A DNA stretch of 36,586 nucleotides from Candidatus Magnetominusculus xianensis (lineage in GTDB: Bacteria > Nitrospirota > Thermodesulfovibrionia > Thermodesulfovibrionales > Magnetobacteriaceae). Position 1 is the first letter of the stretch; the number at the start of each line of letters is the position of its first letter. The notes below the pieces were generated by a model. It was not told where the DNA came from. It searched no databases and was given only the letters and a program-made list of their open reading frames with translations. Below, piece by piece: positions 33,136-36,586 of the stretch. Where the stretch lies: assembly GCA_001541255.1 (NCBI GenBank), contig LNQR01000022.1:1-36586 (forward strand), written 5' to 3'. The translations under genes were made by a program, and so were the position numbers.

Positions 33136-35557
33136 GTCTCAATCCCTTCTGAATGAGGTCTTCTTTGTTACTGTATCCATGTAGAGAAGACATAATCGTG
33201 CTAGATGTCTCAATCCCTTCTGAATGAGGTCTTCTTTGTTACTGCTAGATTATGTCTCTACATGGGCCCGCAGTCTCAATCCCTTCTGAATGAGGTCTTC
33301 TTTGTTACAATCGCCGACAATAACGGAGTGTATTATCCCAAAAGTCTCAATCCCTTCTGAATGAGGTCTTCTTTGTTACACTAACTACGCCCGCAGAGAG
33401 ATTTCTGCGGGTGAGTCTCAATCCCTTCTGAATGAGGTCTTCTTTGTTACATACGCCCACGCGGGGTATGAGTTTGCCCGAGGCGTCTCAATCCCTTCTG
33501 AATGAGGTCTTCTTTGTTACCGCAAGTCGAGAGCATATAAACAAAGAGACAGGTCTCAATCCCTTCTGAATGAGGTCTTCTTTGTTACGGAGGCAGAAGT
33601 TTGTATATCCCAAGATTTTCTTACGTCTCAATCCCTTCTGAATGAGGTCTTCTTTGTTACAGTGTGATGCTTGCAAAGAGATGACACACCGTGAGTCTCA
33701 ATCCCTTCTGAATGAGGTCTTCTTTGTTACTCAGATGCGTTATGGGTTGGTTAGGAGGTTGCCGGTCTCAATCCCTTCTGAATGAGGTCTTCTTTGTTAC
33801 GCCGTCAATAAGTCTTACATACTAGAGGGGGTAGGTCTCAATCCCTTCTGAATGAGGTCTTCTTTGTTACGGAAATATGAAATTGAAAGAGGAAGAGTCA
33901 TGGGTCTCAATCCCTTCTGAATGAGGTCTTCTTTGTTACGAGTAATGGGCTCTGAATGTGCCGCAGGTATCTACTGTCTCAATCCCTTCTGAATGAGGTC
34001 TTCTTTGTTACAATAAGTCTTACATAATAGAGGGGGTAGGTAGAATGTCTCAATCCCTTCTGAATGAGGTCTTCTTTGTTACAAAAAAACATGACAGAAT
34101 ACTGTGACATCTGCTGTCTCAATCCCTTCTGAATGAGGTCTTCTTTGTTACGACGGGGGGAGTATGAAACTAAGGATAGAAATCATGTCTCAATCCCTTC
34201 TGAATGAGGTCTTCTTTGTTACATACGATACTACATCGTCGTAGAGGATACAATACGTCTCAATCCCTTCTGAATGAGGTCTTCTTTGTTACACAGCCAC
34301 GGCATTAGTAATAGGCTGGAGGCTGAGTCTCAATCCCTTCTGAATGAGGTCTTCTTTGTTACGGACGGGGGATGTATGAAGTTAAAAGAGGGAGAGGTCT
34401 CAATCCCTTCTGAATGAGGTCTTCTTTGTTACTAAAACACCCCCGCATTAGTGGGGGCGGAACATACGTCTCAATCCCTTCTGAATGAGGTCTTCTTTGT
34501 TACGCCAACCGGGAGTATATCCGGTTGGGGGTGGGGTCTCAATCCCTTCTGAATGAGGTCTTCTTTGTTACGGAAGTATGAAGTTAAAAGACGGAGAGTC
34601 TTGGTGGTCTCAATCCCTTCTGAATGAGGTCTTCTTTGTTACAGTCACAGGGAAGCACATCCATGTGACTAAAATGTCTCAATCCCTTCTGAATGAGGTC
34701 TTCTTTGTTACTAAAAGAGGGGGAGAAAGCCTGCATAGTAGCCGTCTCAATCCCTTCTGAATGAGGTCTTCTTTGTTACATTATAAAAAAGTACTAAAAG
34801 GCTTTGGCTTCCATGTCTCAATCCCTTCTGAATGAGGTCTTCTTTGTTACAGAGGATATGGTGAGTTATGAGCAAGAGTACATTTGGTCTCAATCCCTTC
34901 TGAATGAGGTCTTCTTTGTTACTTACTGAGGATAAGCGTAATCCTTTTACTTGTAAGTCTCAATCCCTTCTGAATGAGGTCTTCTTTGTTACGGTAGGCA
35001 GCATCACTACGCTGCCCCTGCCTGAGGTCTCAATCCCTTCTGAATGAGGTCTTCTTTGTTACTAAAACGCCCGCGCATTAGCGGGGACGGAGGATGGTCT
35101 CAATCCCTTCTGAATGAGGTCTTCTTTGTTACACGCCAACAAGGAGTACATCAGGTGGGGGGTGGGCAGTCTCAATCCCTTCTGAATGAGGTCTTCTTTG
35201 TTACCCTGCCTGAGTAACCGCATTAGTGGGGGTGAGACACACGTCTCAATCCCTTCTGAATGAGGTCTTCTTTGTTACTGTAGCCCTGCCTAAACAGCAA
35301 CACACCCCCGCAGTCTCAATCCCTTCTGAATGAGGTCTTCTTTGTTACGCCTGAGTAACCGCATTAGTGGGGGTGTGTCTCACGTCTCAATCCCTTCTGA
35401 ATGAGGTCTTCTTTGTTACGGATGTATGACGTTAAAGGCGGGAGAGAAAGCCGTCTCAATCCCTTCTGAATGAGGTCTTCTTTGTTACCAACGGGCGGGA
35501 AGATGAATGGTATAATGAATGGTCTCAATCCCTTCTGAATGAGGTCTTCTTTGTTAC
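33136..35557 (-). CRISPR. CRISPR array, 35 perfect 36-bp repeats and 34 spacers
   Basis: Thirty-five identical 36-base repeats, counted one by one, start at 33136 and the last ends at 35557. On the plus strand each starts GTCTCAATCCCTTCTG and ends GTCTTCTTTGTTAC. Read on the minus strand, the repeat ends in ATTGAGAC, close to the ATTGAAAC tag that becomes the crRNA 5' handle in Type III and I-A/I-B systems. The AT-rich sequence on the right (35558-35739), next to Cas6, then fits a leader. I therefore assign leftward transcription, with newest spacers on the right. Spacers are 30-38 bases, mostly 33-36. Both terminal repeats are intact. The spacers are strongly patterned (see findings). Confidence 0.97.
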
Positions 35558-35739
35558 ACCACCCATATTTTATATTCTATAATATCAACAACTTACAGGT
35601 ATAGTTGTACACTGATAGCCCTTTACAATAAGTTAGTGATATTTTACCTTCTATTCCACCTTCAAAGACCTATTAAAAAGTTACGAACGCATGTTGTTAA
35701 CCAAAAGGCCAACATTAAATAAACCTCAACATATCCAAA
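35558..35739 (-). promoter_or_regulatory. Probable CRISPR leader
   Basis: About 180 bases, AT-rich, without an ORF, between the last repeat and the Cas6-like gene. It is where the leader should be if the array is read leftward. I find no promoter with good spacing in it, so the assignment rests on composition and position. Confidence 0.5.
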
Positions 35740-36459
35740 TCACTCAATTATAACATATTTCCCCAATCCAAAACTTGTACCTTTTCCTATATGCAGCACC
35801 TCACCCGCCGTTATTATTGAGAGAAAAGGCTCTATTTTCCCTCTGTATGTTATTGTGTCTTTGAGTCCGCCCATTTTCATACGTATTCCTTGCCTGCTTG
35901 AGTACCTTTCCCAATCATGCCACTTTGAAGTATTTTCTGCTATTTTAACCTCTTTTGCTTTGTCTATTATTTCATTGTGTTTCCACAGCGATTCTTTCTC
36001 ATTGCAATGAAAGTAATAAAGCATATGCAGCCTGCGCATTAATGTCTTAACTAAAATATGAAAATCAAGTTTAACCACAAAATCTCTATTGTCAAGAATT
36101 CTGGCATGAGTTATAAATCTCAATTTAATATCTTCTTCAGAGACATTTTCAAAGTTAAATATCTCTGAAATAATTAACTCTTTCGGCAAGCCAGGATTTA
36201 TTTGCCTATCGTCAATATCGTAAACTGTTTTATCTCCATCTTTAACGTTGATTAATCTGTACTTGCCTCTGCCCCTGCCAAGACCAATTGTGCCAAGTTC
36301 GATAAATGCTAAAATAAAATACGGTAAATAATTTATTGCTTTGCCTACTAGTATTAAATTAAAACAGAGCCTTTCTGATGTATTAAACACCCTGCCACTA
36401 TCGTCGGGTGGCTCTATAATAAATGGATGTGGGACTTGTTCGTACTTGCCCATATTCAT
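35740..36459 (-). CDS. cas6: Cas6-family crRNA endoribonuclease, N-terminally truncated
   Basis: A 239-residue RAMP-type protein. YEQVPHPFIIEPPDD is the family's mid-N-terminal block. IELGTIGLGRGRGKYRL is the glycine-rich segment. The C-terminus GEVLHIGKGTSFGLGKYVII is the second RAMP glycine loop that places RNA for cleavage. Family members are about 280-300 residues and begin some 70 residues earlier. Reading upstream of the ATG gives YIFETYPKNRTAIMNMG in frame, the expected continuation, then meets TAA (36493-36495). A Cys-Pro-rich codon run in another frame further up suggests an indel. AGGA before ATG 36459 could start a shortened protein. Whether it works is uncertain. Confidence 0.75.
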   Translation of the reverse strand: MNMGKYEQVPHPFIIEPPDDSGRVFNTSERLCFNLILVGKAINYLPYFILAFIELGTIGLGRGRGKYRLINVKDGDKTVYDIDDRQINPGLPKELIISEIFNFENVSEEDIKLRFITHARILDNRDFVVKLDFHILVKTLMRRLHMLYYFHCNEKESLWKHNEIIDKAKEVKIAENTSKWHDWERYSSRQGIRMKMGGLKDTITYRGKIEPFLSIITAGEVLHIGKGTSFGLGKYVIIE

Positions 36460-36586
36460 AATAGCTGTCCTATTCTTTGGATACGTCTCAAATATATATT
36501 AATCAGTGCATAAGTAAGTGGACATAACTATGCCGCATATTGTAATTTGCGATGCATAAAAAAACTGCGAATTATGTGTGGCAATT
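36460..36586. other. Right edge of the window: broken 5' part of cas6
   Basis: On the minus strand, codons directly before the annotated start read YIFETYPKNRTAI in frame, up to a TAA at 36493-36495. Beyond it no frame stays open long enough to supply the missing N-terminal RAMP domain. No other gene is seen before the end of the window. Confidence 0.4.

Noticed and set aside
33488..34760. Short ORFs with repeated QSLLNEVFFVT or KEDLIQKGLR segments
   Set aside because: They are translations of the CRISPR repeat, not genes.

Overview
The window looks like a chromosomal segment of a Gram-negative, probably anaerobic or microaerophilic bacterium. It carries LPS export permeases (LptF/LptG), a heptosyltransferase-like glycosyltransferase, a periplasmic DsbC-like protein and an octaheme hydroxylamine-oxidoreductase-like cytochrome. 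The gene style (octaheme HAO relative, tandem Usp with TauE, rubredoxin, streptogramin-lyase-like propeller) would suit Nitrospirota, including magnetotactic members, but no 16S rRNA or other taxonomic marker is present, so this is inference only.

Left part (1-5.6 kb): a three-gene operon (TauE/SafE exporter, DUF1634-like membrane protein, tandem universal stress protein) is followed by an eroded zone. The zone holds a truncated TPR-type gene butted against a truncated HU/IHF gene, a small hypothetical gene, a decayed excisionase/tyrosine-recombinase remnant, a frameshifted membrane gene, a nonsense-broken small ORF and repeats next to tRNA-Leu(UAG). It reads as the scar of an integrative element at tRNA-Leu. 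Middle part (5.7-16 kb): octaheme cytochrome with a strong terminator, lptF-lptG, a ribbon-helix-helix regulator divergent from a small acidic gene plus a DsbC-like gene, a TPR/HEAT pair, a DUF4258-DUF2283-cyclophilin-like trio, and a PHP phosphoesterase coupled to a tiny Cys-rich protein.

Defence part (16.4-25.2 kb): a tightly packed co-directional cluster encodes a PLD-nuclease/SNF2-helicase, an Eco57I-type adenine methylase with an AT-rich (probably exchanged) specificity region, RhuM, a DUF2281/MazF-type toxin-antitoxin pair and a DprA-like protein. Next come a methyltransferase, a pyruvyl-transferase/GT2 fusion, a rubredoxin too short for usual ORF cut-offs, a GT9 enzyme and a large secreted protein with exactly 14 propeller blades (two 7-bladed propellers). 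The right end is a CRISPR array of 35 perfect 36-bp repeats with a Cas6-family gene that has lost its N-terminal part. No other cas gene is in the window.

Two signals stand out. (1) The CRISPR spacers are not random: several are variants of each other, overlap into a composite 5'-leader (hairpin, Shine-Dalgarno, ATG), and nearly all that look like translation starts read in the same direction, antisense to the predicted crRNA. This suggests RNA targeting or acquisition from transcripts. (2) At least four to six genes have a good -10 element 5-9 bases before the ATG and no Shine-Dalgarno, which indicates leaderless mRNAs used beside normal SD-led genes.
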